From Nisaea sp. (GTDB lineage: Bacteria > Pseudomonadota > Alphaproteobacteria > Thalassobaculales > Thalassobaculaceae), in NCBI RefSeq assembly GCF_017640745.1, contig NZ_JAEPQA010000001.1:268852-332851 (forward strand): DNA of 64,000 nucleotides. The letters are read 5' to 3'. Of this stretch, positions 8,182-16,600 are shown piece after piece. Position 1 is the stretch's first letter. Each line of letters opens with the position of its first letter. The notes under the pieces were generated by a model. The model was not told the origin of the DNA. It made no database searches and worked only from the letters and a program-made list of their open reading frames with translations. A program made the position numbers and the translations under genes.

Positions 8182-9128
8182 GCATTGCGGCCGAAAATGT
8201 GCCGTCCCCCACCCTCGTCCAGTCTCTGCTCGAGGACCTGAAGCCGCGCGCAAAGTCGCTCATCGTCACGGTATTCGGCGATGCCATCCTGCCCCATGGG
8301 GGTGAAGCCTGGCTCGGCGACCTGATCCGGCTCATGGAGGTCTTCGAGATCGGCGAGCGATTGGTCCGCACCTCGGTCTTCCGCCTGACGCAGGACGGCG
8401 TGCTGGCCCCGCGGCAGGTCGGGCGCCGCAGCATCTACGCGCTGACGGCAGGCGGCCGCCGGCAATTCGATGCAGCCCAGCGCAAGATCTACGCACCGCT
8501 CGGCGAACGGCAGGAGCCGGAAAGCGACAGTCCGTGGACCATCGCACTACTGAGTGGCGCGGTCGATGCCACCGCGCGTGAAACCCTGCGACAGGAGCTG
8601 GGGTGGGCCGGGTTCGGAGCGCTCGGCACGCACGTCCTCATCGGCGCCGGCAACGATCTGAAACGGGCGAAGCAGACCGTCTCCGCCCTCGGTCTCGATC
8701 GGCGTGTCGCCCTCTTCGAGGCCACGTCCGGCAGTGCCGCGGACAGCCTGCGCGCCCTTTGCCACGATGCCTGGAATCTCGACGAGACCGACCGCCAGTA
8801 CCTCGCCTTCATCAAGCGCTTCACGCCCCTGGAGGAACAGCTTTACGCCCGGGATGTCCTGCCGTCGCCCGAGGGAGCATTTGCGCTCAGGACCCTGATG
8901 ATCCATGCCTATCGCCGCACGCTGCTGAAAGACCCCGGACTCCCGCCCGCGCTGATGCCGGACAATTGGAGCGGCCGGACGGCGCGACAATTGGCGGCAC
9001 GGATCTATGCCAAGCTGCAATACAGCGCTCAGGACTTTATCGAGGCTTCGATCGAGGGAACCGACGGCCCCCTTCCCGCGGCCACTCCGCAATTTTCCGC
9101 ACGCTTCATACGGATAATTCCGGACTGA
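8178..9128 (+). CDS. paaX: phenylacetic acid degradation repressor PaaX
   Basis: A 316-residue PaaX-family repressor. Residues about 15-95 form the winged-helix DNA-binding domain (KSLIVTVFGDAILPHGGEAWLGDLIRLMEVFEIGERLVRTSVFRL). The C-terminal part contains the PaaX middle and C domains. In E. coli PaaX represses the paa genes and phenylacetyl-CoA relieves repression. Its ATG overlaps the paaI stop by four bases. The 10-bp inverted repeat between paaA and paaI is its probable operator, which would give control of both arms and autoregulation. Confidence 0.93.
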   Translation: MSIAAENVPSPTLVQSLLEDLKPRAKSLIVTVFGDAILPHGGEAWLGDLIRLMEVFEIGERLVRTSVFRLTQDGVLAPRQVGRRSIYALTAGGRRQFDAAQRKIYAPLGERQEPESDSPWTIALLSGAVDATARETLRQELGWAGFGALGTHVLIGAGNDLKRAKQTVSALGLDRRVALFEATSGSAADSLRALCHDAWNLDETDRQYLAFIKRFTPLEEQLYARDVLPSPEGAFALRTLMIHAYRRTLLKDPGLPPALMPDNWSGRTARQLAARIYAKLQYSAQDFIEASIEGTDGPLPAATPQFSARFIRIIPD

Positions 9129-9333
9129 CCATCCTCGGCCCGGGCGGCCTAGTCGGCTCCGAGCGCAAATAATCCCGCCGGCTCAATTGGATATTCCCAG
9201 CGCAGGGCTGCATGGAAAAACCACACTCGCCTTCCGCCGTGCCGGGATGATTAAATGGCTTTCCCGGTGCGGCATCCGCCTGCCACCGATGCGTTTGAAG
9301 TCCATCCCGGCAACCCGTTCTGGATTCGAAGTC

Positions 9334-9531
9334 ATGATCGAGATCTATATCGAGTGTTGGGCAAGCCCCGAGGGAGTCCGTTACCCTTGGTCCATCTGGA
9401 AAGATGGGCGTCAGATGGACTCCTCCCATGCGACAGCGCTTTACGAAGACCCCGATCAAGCGGAGGCCGCGGCGCGAGAATACTGCGCGGATGTGCTGAA
9501 AGCGTCGCCAGATAATGTGGTTCGCCTGTGA
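9334..9531 (+). CDS. small hypothetical protein
   Basis: A possible 65-residue acidic protein starting MIEIYIECWASPEG and containing VRYPWSIWKDGRQ. It has a beta-strand-like N-terminal half and an Ala/Glu-rich helix (DPDQAEAAAREYCADVLKA). I do not recognise a family. The frame is open from 9187, but the upstream part looks non-coding; there is no clear ribosome site before the ATG at 9334. It sits alone between paaX and hyuA. Confidence 0.5.
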   Translation: MIEIYIECWASPEGVRYPWSIWKDGRQMDSSHATALYEDPDQAEAAAREYCADVLKASPDNVVRL

Positions 9532-9624
9532 TCCCCTCACAAACGTTGACGCTCGCGAAATGATAGGTTCAAGTGGTTCCGGTTTCGCTCCGAGACCGCA
9601 TTCTGCACAAAAGATTGATTAGAT

Positions 9625-11715
9625 ATGTCCGAGACCAGCAAGCGTGGCCGCCTCGCGGTTGATGTTGGCGGCACCTTTACCGATGTCGCCCTCGAATTCG
9701 GTGCCAAGCGGTTTACCGCAAAAGTGCTGACGACGCCGTCGATGCCCGAACGCGGCGTGATGAGCGGCATCGAAAAGGCCCTCGAGGTCGCGAATGCCAC
9801 TCCGGCCGATATCGGGCTGCTGATCCACGGCACCACGCTCGCGACCAACGCGCTGATCGAGCGCAAGGGCGCGAAGACAGCCCTGATCACCACCGAAGGC
9901 CTCCGGGACTCGGTCGAGATGGCGTTCGAAAACCGTTTCGAGCAATATGACATCAACATCGACCGGCCGGATCCGCTGGTCCCGCGCAACCTCCGCTGGC
10001 CGGTGCGCGAACGGCTTAACTTCAGGGGCGAGGTCATGATCCCGCTCGACGAGAGCAGCGTCGAGGCCCTGGTACCGCTGATCGACAAGCATGGGATCGG
10101 CTCGATCGCCGTCGGCCTGATCCATTCCTACGCCAACGGAGCCCACGAGCAGCGCGTCGGCGAGATCCTGAGCAAGGCGCGGCCGGATCTCAGCATCACC
10201 CTGTCCAGCGAGGTCTGCCCGGAGATCCGCGAATACGAGCGCCAGTCGACCGCCTCGGCGAACGCCTATGTCCGGCCAATCATGTCGCGCTATCTCGGCA
10301 TCCTGCGCGAGGACCTGAAGAAGCGCGGCTTCGACTGCCCGGTCCTGCTGATGACTTCCGGCGGCGGTCTGACCACGCTCGACACCGCGATGCGCTTCCC
10401 GATCCGCCTGGTTGAGTCCGGCCCGGCCGGCGGCGCCATCCTGGCGAGCGAGATCGCCCGCGAGTGCGACCTCTCCAGCGTCGTCTCCTACGACATGGGC
10501 GGCACCACGGCGAAGATCTGCCTGCTGGACGACTTCCTTCCGCAGACCACGCGCACTTTCGAGGTTGCGCGCGTCTACCGCAACATGAAGGGAAGCGGCT
10601 GGCCGGTGCGCATTCCGGCCATCGAGATGGTCGAGATCGGCGCCGGCGGCGGGTCGCTCGCCAAGATCGACAAGCTCGGCCGCATCGCGGTCGGTCCGGA
10701 GAGCGCCGGCGCCGATCCGGGCCCGGCCTGCTATGACCAGGGCGGCACCCAGCCGGCCGTGACCGACGCCGACGTGGTGCTCGGCAAGATCGATCCGGAA
10801 AGCTTCGCGGGCGGCTCCGTGACGCTTGACACCTCCAAGGCCGAAGGGGCCCTGAAGAGTGAGATCGGCGAGAAGATGGGTCTGACACCCGCCCTCTCCG
10901 CCTTCGGCGTCTGCGAGATCGTCGACGAGAACATGGCGAACGCGGCCCGCGTCCATGCCATCGAGTGGGGCAAGGACATCGCCGCCCGCGCGATGATCGC
11001 CTTCGGCGGCGCCGCGCCGCTGCACGCAGCCCGGCTCGCCGAGAAGCTCGACATTCCGACCATCGTGGTGCCGACCGGCGCCGGCGTCGGCTCCGCCATC
11101 GGCTTTCTGCGCGCGCCGATCTCCTACGAGGTCGTCCGCTCGCGCTACATGAAGCTCTCCGCATTCGACGCCGGGGCGGCGAATGCCCTGCTCGGCGAAA
11201 TGGCGGACGAGGCCCGCGCCATCGTGGAAAGCGGCGCAGGTGGGGCCAAACTCACCGAAAGCCGCACCGCCTTCATGCGCTATGTCGGACAGGGCCACGA
11301 GATCGCCGTGCAGCTTCCGGCCGGCGCACTGAACGCAGGCCATGCCGACGAGATCCGCGCGGCCTTCGAGACCGAATACAAGCGCCTTTACGGACGCATC
11401 ATCCCGGGACCGGAACCCGAGATCCTGAGCTGGACCCTCAACATGACGGCGCCGAGCCCGGAGATCGAGACCGAACTGGTGGCGCCGAAAGGTGGCGCCG
11501 CGAGCCCGACGGGCAGCCGCAGGCTCTTCGACCCGGCGACAGGCGACTATGTCGATGCGGCGATCTACTGGCGCGACGACCTGCCGGTCGGAGCCAAGGT
11601 CGCCGGCCCGGCCCTCATCTCCGAGACACAGACCACGACGGTGGTCACCTCCGTGTTCGACGCGACGGTGAACGAACTCGGCTATCTCGTCATGACCCGC
11701 AAGAAATCGGCCTGA
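9625..11715 (+). CDS. hyuA: hydantoinase/oxoprolinase family protein, subunit A
   Basis: A 696-residue ATP-dependent ring-opening or carboxylating amidase subunit of the HyuA / N-methylhydantoinase A / acetone carboxylase beta family. The N-terminal actin-like nucleotide fold shows LAVDVGGTFTDVALE, then IHGTTLATNALIERKGAKTALITTEG. The second half has SVVSYDMGGTTAKICLL and GAGGGSLAKID. Length is typical. It forms an operon with hyuB (12 bp apart), the two making the heteromeric enzyme. Members act on hydantoins, 5-oxoproline or ketones, and sequence alone does not settle which. The ATG at 9625 is the first in frame with the family start. Confidence 0.92.
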   Translation: MSETSKRGRLAVDVGGTFTDVALEFGAKRFTAKVLTTPSMPERGVMSGIEKALEVANATPADIGLLIHGTTLATNALIERKGAKTALITTEGLRDSVEMAFENRFEQYDINIDRPDPLVPRNLRWPVRERLNFRGEVMIPLDESSVEALVPLIDKHGIGSIAVGLIHSYANGAHEQRVGEILSKARPDLSITLSSEVCPEIREYERQSTASANAYVRPIMSRYLGILREDLKKRGFDCPVLLMTSGGGLTTLDTAMRFPIRLVESGPAGGAILASEIARECDLSSVVSYDMGGTTAKICLLDDFLPQTTRTFEVARVYRNMKGSGWPVRIPAIEMVEIGAGGGSLAKIDKLGRIAVGPESAGADPGPACYDQGGTQPAVTDADVVLGKIDPESFAGGSVTLDTSKAEGALKSEIGEKMGLTPALSAFGVCEIVDENMANAARVHAIEWGKDIAARAMIAFGGAAPLHAARLAEKLDIPTIVVPTGAGVGSAIGFLRAPISYEVVRSRYMKLSAFDAGAANALLGEMADEARAIVESGAGGAKLTESRTAFMRYVGQGHEIAVQLPAGALNAGHADEIRAAFETEYKRLYGRIIPGPEPEILSWTLNMTAPSPEIETELVAPKGGAASPTGSRRLFDPATGDYVDAAIYWRDDLPVGAKVAGPALISETQTTTVVTSVFDATVNELGYLVMTRKKSA

Positions 11716-11727
11716 GGGAGAAGACAC

Positions 11728-13452
11728 ATGAGCACAACCTCCGCCCTCGACCAGATCCGCATGCAGATCCAGTGGAACCGCCTGCTCTCCGTCGTGGAGG
11801 AACAGGCCCAGACCCTGATCCGCACCGCCTTCAGCACGTCCGCCCGAGAAGCCGGCGACATCTCCGCCGGCGTCTATGACACGCGCGGGCGCATGCTGGC
11901 CCAGGCCGTGACCGGCACTCCTGGCCACGTCAACGCGATGGCTGCCTCGGTCGGCTTCTTCCTCGAGAAATATCCGCTCGCGAAAATGAAGCCCGGCGAC
12001 GTGTTCGTCACCAACGACCCCTGGCTCGGCACCGGTCACCTGAACGACTTCACCGTCGTCACGCCGACCTTCCGCGGCAACGAGATCGTCGCCCTCTTCG
12101 CCTGCACCACCCACGTGGTCGATGTCGGCGGCAAAGGCTTCGGCCCGGACGGACGGCAGATCTACGAGGAAGGCATCAACATTCCCATCATGCGGCTCGC
12201 GGAGAACGGCGAGTTTTGCGAGCCCGTACTGGAGATCATCCGCACCAACGTGCGCAATCCGATCGAGGTGGAAGGCGATCTCTACTCGCTCGCGGCCTGC
12301 AACGATGTCGGCGGCCAGCGCCTGCTCGACATGATGAAGGAATTCGGCCTCGACGATCTCGGACCGCTCGCCGACTACGTTATCGAGAGCGCCCGTGCCG
12401 GCATGGCGGCGGAGATCCGCGAACTGCCGAACGGCACCTATCACAATTCCATGCGGATCGACGGCTACGAGCGCCCCATCGACCTGGTCGCGGCGCTGAC
12501 CATCCGCGACGAGGAGATCGCGGTCGATTTCTCCGGCACCTCCGGCGTCTCGACTTACGGCATCAACGTGCCGCTCACCTATACCCAGGCCTATGCCAGC
12601 TTCGGCGTGCGCTGCGTCATCGGCGGGGCGGTACCGAACAATGCGGGCTCCCTCGCCCCGGTCATCATCACAGCGCCGAAGGGCAGCATCCTCAACGCGC
12701 CGCATCCCTGCGCCGTCACCGCGCGTCACGTGATCGGCCAGATGCTTCCCGACGTCGTGCTCGGCTGCCTCAATCAGGTCATCCCGGACCGGGTGCCGGC
12801 GGAAGGCACCTCCTGCCTCTGGAACCCTGTACTGCTCGGCGGTCACGGCTTGACGGACGAGGATTACGGCGACGCGACACCCTTCGCGATCAACACCTTC
12901 CATGCCGGCGGCACAGGTGCGCGACCGGATAAGGACGGGCTGAACGCCACCGCCTTCCCGTCAGGCGTCCGCAATACCCCGATCGAGGTCAACGAGACCA
13001 TCGCCCCGCTGGTGATCTGGCGGAAGGAGTACCGTCCCGACAGCGGCGGCGCCGGCAAGTTCCGCGGCGGCGTCGGCCAGGTGATGGAAATCTCCCATTC
13101 CGAGGACGCGCCCTTCGCCATCAACTGCATGTTCGACCGTGTGACCTATCCCGCCCGCGGCCGTAACGGCGGCGGCAACGGCGAGGCCGGGATCATCGAG
13201 CGCAAGGTGAAGGGCGACCGGCTGAACGCCAAGGGACGGCAGCCAATCGGCAAGGGCGACCGTCTCGTCGTCTCGATGCCCGGCGGTGGCGGCCTCGGCA
13301 ATGCGTTCGAACGCGATCCGGCAGAGGTCGCGCGCGACGTCGTGCTCGGATTTGTCTCTCCCGATGCCGCCCGCTCGGTCTATGGTGTCGCCGTCGACGA
13401 GGACGGGCGCATCGACGAAGACCGGACACGGGACCTTCGCGCCGCCCGCTGA
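11728..13452 (+). CDS. hyuB: hydantoinase B/oxoprolinase family protein, subunit B
   Basis: A 574-residue HyuB-type subunit that works with HyuA. Recognised stretches are RTAFSTSAREAGDISAGVYD near the N-terminus, DVFVTNDPWLGTGHLNDFTVV, and near the C-terminus the Gly-rich MPGGGGLG. A strong GAGGGAGAA ribosome site precedes the ATG. It is followed 14 bp later by the orphan ABC ATPase gene, probably on the same transcript. Length is normal for the family (about 500-590). Confidence 0.92.
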   Translation: MSTTSALDQIRMQIQWNRLLSVVEEQAQTLIRTAFSTSAREAGDISAGVYDTRGRMLAQAVTGTPGHVNAMAASVGFFLEKYPLAKMKPGDVFVTNDPWLGTGHLNDFTVVTPTFRGNEIVALFACTTHVVDVGGKGFGPDGRQIYEEGINIPIMRLAENGEFCEPVLEIIRTNVRNPIEVEGDLYSLAACNDVGGQRLLDMMKEFGLDDLGPLADYVIESARAGMAAEIRELPNGTYHNSMRIDGYERPIDLVAALTIRDEEIAVDFSGTSGVSTYGINVPLTYTQAYASFGVRCVIGGAVPNNAGSLAPVIITAPKGSILNAPHPCAVTARHVIGQMLPDVVLGCLNQVIPDRVPAEGTSCLWNPVLLGGHGLTDEDYGDATPFAINTFHAGGTGARPDKDGLNATAFPSGVRNTPIEVNETIAPLVIWRKEYRPDSGGAGKFRGGVGQVMEISHSEDAPFAINCMFDRVTYPARGRNGGGNGEAGIIERKVKGDRLNAKGRQPIGKGDRLVVSMPGGGGLGNAFERDPAEVARDVVLGFVSPDAARSVYGVAVDEDGRIDEDRTRDLRAAR

Positions 13453-13466
13453 GGGGAGCAGCAGGA

Positions 13467-14252
13467 ATGGCGTCTGGCGCCGCAAAGGCGATCGAGATCG
13501 AGGGGCTCGCGAAGAGTTTCGGCGACAAGGAGGTCTTGCGCTCGATCTCTCTGACCGTACCCGCAGGCGAATCCACTGTGCTGATCGGGCCGTCGGCCAC
13601 CGGCAAGTCGGTGCTGCTGAAATGCCTCCTCGGTCTCATCCCCATCGACCGCGGCAGCATGAAGTACGACGGTGAGGAACTGCACGGGCTCGACGCGGAC
13701 GGATGGAACGATTTCCAGGCGCGCGCCGGCATGCTGTTTCAGCAGAACGCCCTCTTCGACAGCCTGCGCATCTGGGAGAACGTCGCCTTCCGGCTGCTGA
13801 ATCACGAGAAAGTTCCCCGCAAGGAGGCCCGCCAGCGCGCCCTTCGCCGTATGGCCGAGGTCGGCCTCGGCGAAGAGATGGCCGACCTCTACCCGGTCGA
13901 GCTCTCCGGCGGCATGCAGAAGCGTGTCGGCGTCGCGCGGGCGATGATCGGCGATCCGGAGCTCTTGATCCTCGACGATCCCACCGCGGGCCTCGATCCG
14001 ATTCTGACCAACTCGATTCTCTCCCTGATCGAGCGGGAGACCGCCGGCAAGGACACCACGGTTCTGGTCGTCACCGGCGACATGAAAGCCGCGCGCAGCC
14101 GGTTCGACAATGTCGCCATGCTGTTCGACGGCGAAATCAAATGGGCAGGCCGGCGCGAGGACGTCGCACATGCGGGCGACCCTTATCTCGAACAGATGAT
14201 CAATGGCCGCGCCCGCGGCCCGATCAAGATGCGCCTCGCCGCACGCGACTGA
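13467..14252 (+). CDS. orphan MlaF-like ABC ATPase with altered catalytic residues
   Basis: A 261-residue ABC ATPase closest in pattern to MlaF/Ttg2A, the ATPase of the phospholipid-trafficking Mla system. Walker A is GPSATGKS (residues 41-48), the Q-loop Gln is in MLFQQNALFDSL (about 92), and the signature is LSGGMQKRVGVARA (about 146-159). Two catalytic positions differ from the norm: Walker B is LLILDDPTAGLDP (Asp where the catalytic Glu is usual, residue 171) and the H-loop is VVTGDM (Gly204 where His is usual). No MlaE permease or MlaD lipid-binding partner is nearby. It follows hyuB by 14 bp. It may be a slow or regulatory ATPase using a partner encoded elsewhere (inference). Confidence 0.82.
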   Translation: MASGAAKAIEIEGLAKSFGDKEVLRSISLTVPAGESTVLIGPSATGKSVLLKCLLGLIPIDRGSMKYDGEELHGLDADGWNDFQARAGMLFQQNALFDSLRIWENVAFRLLNHEKVPRKEARQRALRRMAEVGLGEEMADLYPVELSGGMQKRVGVARAMIGDPELLILDDPTAGLDPILTNSILSLIERETAGKDTTVLVVTGDMKAARSRFDNVAMLFDGEIKWAGRREDVAHAGDPYLEQMINGRARGPIKMRLAARD

Positions 14253-14269
14253 AGCTCCCTGCAATCGAA

Positions 14270-14283
14270 TTGACTTAGATCAA
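14270..14283. promoter_or_regulatory. FNR/Anr box TTGAC-TTAG-ATCAA
   Basis: TTGACTTAGATCAA matches the FNR consensus TTGAT-N4-ATCAA except for C in the first half-site. It is centred about 85 bp upstream of the likely start of the Fnr-type gene, suggesting autoregulation. Confidence 0.65.
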
Positions 14284-14361
14284 GGCACGCTCGCAGCGCC
14301 GCACGCATCTTGGTTCGGCTTGTCTCCCGAAATGCGATCGCGATGGGAAAGCGAACTGGCG

Positions 14362-15099
14362 ATGAACATGATTGCTGCATTGAACGATGAATCGGTGAGC
14401 AAACTGCCCTGCACCGGGTGCGAAGACCGGGATTGCCCGATCAGAAACGCGCTCGGCGACGCGGGTCTGAAGCGATGCGCCGGTGCCATCCGGCAGATCT
14501 CGGCGCGCCCGGGCGAGCGCATAGAGATTTCCGGATATCAGCAGGACACCGTGTTCAGGGTCGCTTCCGGAATGCTCATGCAGGAACACGTCCTCGGCGA
14601 CGGACGCCGGCATGTTTCCGCCTTCAAGACCGACGGGGAAATCGCCTGGCCCCTGTCCAACGGCAGCATGGGCGAGATCCGCGAATTCTACGAAGCTGTC
14701 AAACCTTCCGATATTTGCGTTATTTCCGTCGATTCGGTGGCAGAGGCGACGTCCCATCCGGCGGAACTGATGGAAACGCTCTATAGCGCCGCAAAGGACG
14801 AAGTCGCCCGAGACCAGACCCGGATGCTGACTCTCGCGCGGTCTTCCGCAGCGGAACGTCTTGCCGGCTTCCTGGTCGACCTTGCCGGACGGACCGGCAG
14901 GCAGACACGTCGCGGCATCGAACTGAAGCTCAACATGCGGCGCGAACGGATCGCCGATCACCTCGGGATGCAGCCGGAAACCATCAGCCGGATCATGTCG
15001 ACCTTCAAGAAAGACGGCGTCATCCAGCTGCCCCGTCCGACCGTGGTCATCATCCCGGATATCCGCACGCTCGCGAATATCGCCTACGGCACCAGCTGA
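14362..15099 (+). CDS. fnr: Fnr-type oxygen-sensing transcriptional regulator (Crp/Fnr family)
   Basis: A 245-residue Crp/Fnr regulator if started at the ATG at 14362 (a second ATG is at 14368 and an upstream one at 14332). Cysteines at 17, 20 and 25 (LPCTGCEDRDC) plus Cys119 (SDICVISVD) match in number and spacing the four [4Fe-4S] ligands of E. coli FNR (20, 23, 29, 122), although the N-terminal spacing is C-x2-C-x4-C. The recognition helix holds ETISRIMS, the E-xx-SR pattern that reads TTGAT sites. It should dimerise and bind DNA when oxygen is low. FNR boxes occur before itself, hemerythrin, ccoN and the DUF2189 region. Confidence 0.88.
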   Translation: MNMIAALNDESVSKLPCTGCEDRDCPIRNALGDAGLKRCAGAIRQISARPGERIEISGYQQDTVFRVASGMLMQEHVLGDGRRHVSAFKTDGEIAWPLSNGSMGEIREFYEAVKPSDICVISVDSVAEATSHPAELMETLYSAAKDEVARDQTRMLTLARSSAAERLAGFLVDLAGRTGRQTRRGIELKLNMRRERIADHLGMQPETISRIMSTFKKDGVIQLPRPTVVIIPDIRTLANIAYGTS

Positions 15100-15105
15100 T
15101 CGGCA

Positions 15106-16527
15106 TTACTCGGGCTGCGCGAGCGCCGAAAGCAGGCTCGCGTCTTCCATATCCGCCAAAGTGAAGATCCGGCCGGCAAGCTCGTCAGCCCGCGTCGCTC
15201 CCAGCACCGGCGCGCCGAGAATTCCGAACTTCTCCAGCAGGCGGGCGCGCTGGGCCGGCTGGTCGGCCGCCGGCACCCCGACGTCGCGGGTTTCCTCGAC
15301 CACCGTGCCGTCCTTCAGTTCCGCCCTGACCCGCCCCATCGTGCGGCTGTCATCCTCGATGCCGACAACGACTGTGCGCCGCCCGAGGTCTCTCAGACCT
15401 GCATCCTGTGCGATCTCGTCCGTATAGGCACCAAGATCGGCAGTATCGAGCCCGTTCAGCGCCATGGCAACCGTGTGCCTGAGGCTGAACTTGACCTGCA
15501 GTCCGGTCTCCGGCCGCTCGATATTGCAGACCGTCAGCGTGTTCTTGTTCACTTCGATGGTCAGCCGCTCGATCGCCTCCGGCGAGACGCCACGCGTCCG
15601 CCGCAACTCCCGCGCCGCTTCGATCGGCGAATGGGTGAGATAGCAGGCGGCGTGATACTTGAAGAGATTTCCCTCGACCGCATAAGGACTGTTGCCGCCG
15701 GGCGAGATCTCGATCGGCGTGAAACCGTCCGATTGTGTCGCTGCGAGGCCCTGGGCACATTCGAGCGCATCCGTCCGCGACGTCATCCCCTTCAGGGCGA
15801 GGCGGGCCGCAAGCAAGCCGTTGGAGGCCGCCTTTCCGACCTGGAACGGCTTCGACATGGTGCCGAACATTGATTTCAGACCGGCCGCCTGCGCCACGGC
15901 GAGCCCCAGCGCGTTCGCCGCCTGCTCCGCATCGAGGCCGAGAAGGCGCGCGGAAGCCGCCGCGGCGCCCAGAGTGCCGATGGTCGCGGTGGTGTGCCAC
16001 CCCCGGTCGTAGTGGCTGTATCCGATCATCTCGGCGGCAAGGATCTCCGTCTCGTAGCCGACCACGAAGGCATCGAGAAACGCCCGTCCGGAAACCGGCT
16101 TTGTATCCGCGATCGCCAGCAGCACCGGGACGAGCGGCACGGTCGGGTGTCCCATCATCCGGGAATTCACATCGTCATAGTCGAGCGCATGGGACGCGGC
16201 GCCGTTCACCAGCGCGGCATTCAAAGTGCTGAGAGCATCCCTGCGACCAACAAGACGGGCGGGGCCGGTCCCCTCTTCCCGAGCGGTTTCCGCCAGCATC
16301 AGGCTGAGCGGCTCGCGGCTCCCCGCGAGCGTGACTGCAAACCAGTCGAGAATCGCGTCAGCCGCCCAGTCATGCGCGGTTCCGCCGAACGAGTCGGGTC
16401 CTGCCGATACCGCCCAGGCCGCGAGGTCCTTCGTCGGGGATCCGGGGTTTTCGGTCCGTTGGCTATCGATTTCGGCGCGTCCCACCTGTTCCTCCAGTTT
16501 CCGTCCGGTACGATTGAGGCATGTCAT
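15106..16527 (-). CDS. MmgE/PrpD family protein
   Basis: A protein of about 473 residues from the MmgE/PrpD family, which includes 2-methylcitrate dehydratase, cis-aconitate decarboxylase and related iminodisuccinate-processing enzymes. Motifs include NAALVNGAASHALDYDDVN, GYSHYDRGWHTTATIGTLGAAAA and the Lys-containing MSKPFQVGKAASNGLLAA. The family core begins around LAAWAVSAG, so the first ~35 residues are extra and the start is uncertain (in-frame starts at 16551, 16545 and 16527). It stands alone, without the prpB/prpC genes expected for propionate metabolism. The substrate is unknown. Confidence 0.88.
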   Translation of the reverse strand: MTCLNRTGRKLEEQVGRAEIDSQRTENPGSPTKDLAAWAVSAGPDSFGGTAHDWAADAILDWFAVTLAGSREPLSLMLAETAREEGTGPARLVGRRDALSTLNAALVNGAASHALDYDDVNSRMMGHPTVPLVPVLLAIADTKPVSGRAFLDAFVVGYETEILAAEMIGYSHYDRGWHTTATIGTLGAAAASARLLGLDAEQAANALGLAVAQAAGLKSMFGTMSKPFQVGKAASNGLLAARLALKGMTSRTDALECAQGLAATQSDGFTPIEISPGGNSPYAVEGNLFKYHAACYLTHSPIEAARELRRTRGVSPEAIERLTIEVNKNTLTVCNIERPETGLQVKFSLRHTVAMALNGLDTADLGAYTDEIAQDAGLRDLGRRTVVVGIEDDSRTMGRVRAELKDGTVVEETRDVGVPAADQPAQRARLLEKFGILGAPVLGATRADELAGRIFTLADMEDASLLSALAQPE

Positions 16528-16600
16528 AGTCGTGACCAAAGTCATCGGCATGATCGGTCGTGACTTGGATGAGTGTCCGGATTCTGCGAGTTATCGAACC

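Noticed and set aside
9619-12903. A 1094-codon open frame on the minus strand opposite hyuA/hyuB
   Set aside because: It is a codon-bias shadow in GC-rich DNA; its translation is low-complexity (His, Asp, Arg, Gly-rich) without domains, while the plus-strand genes have clear families.
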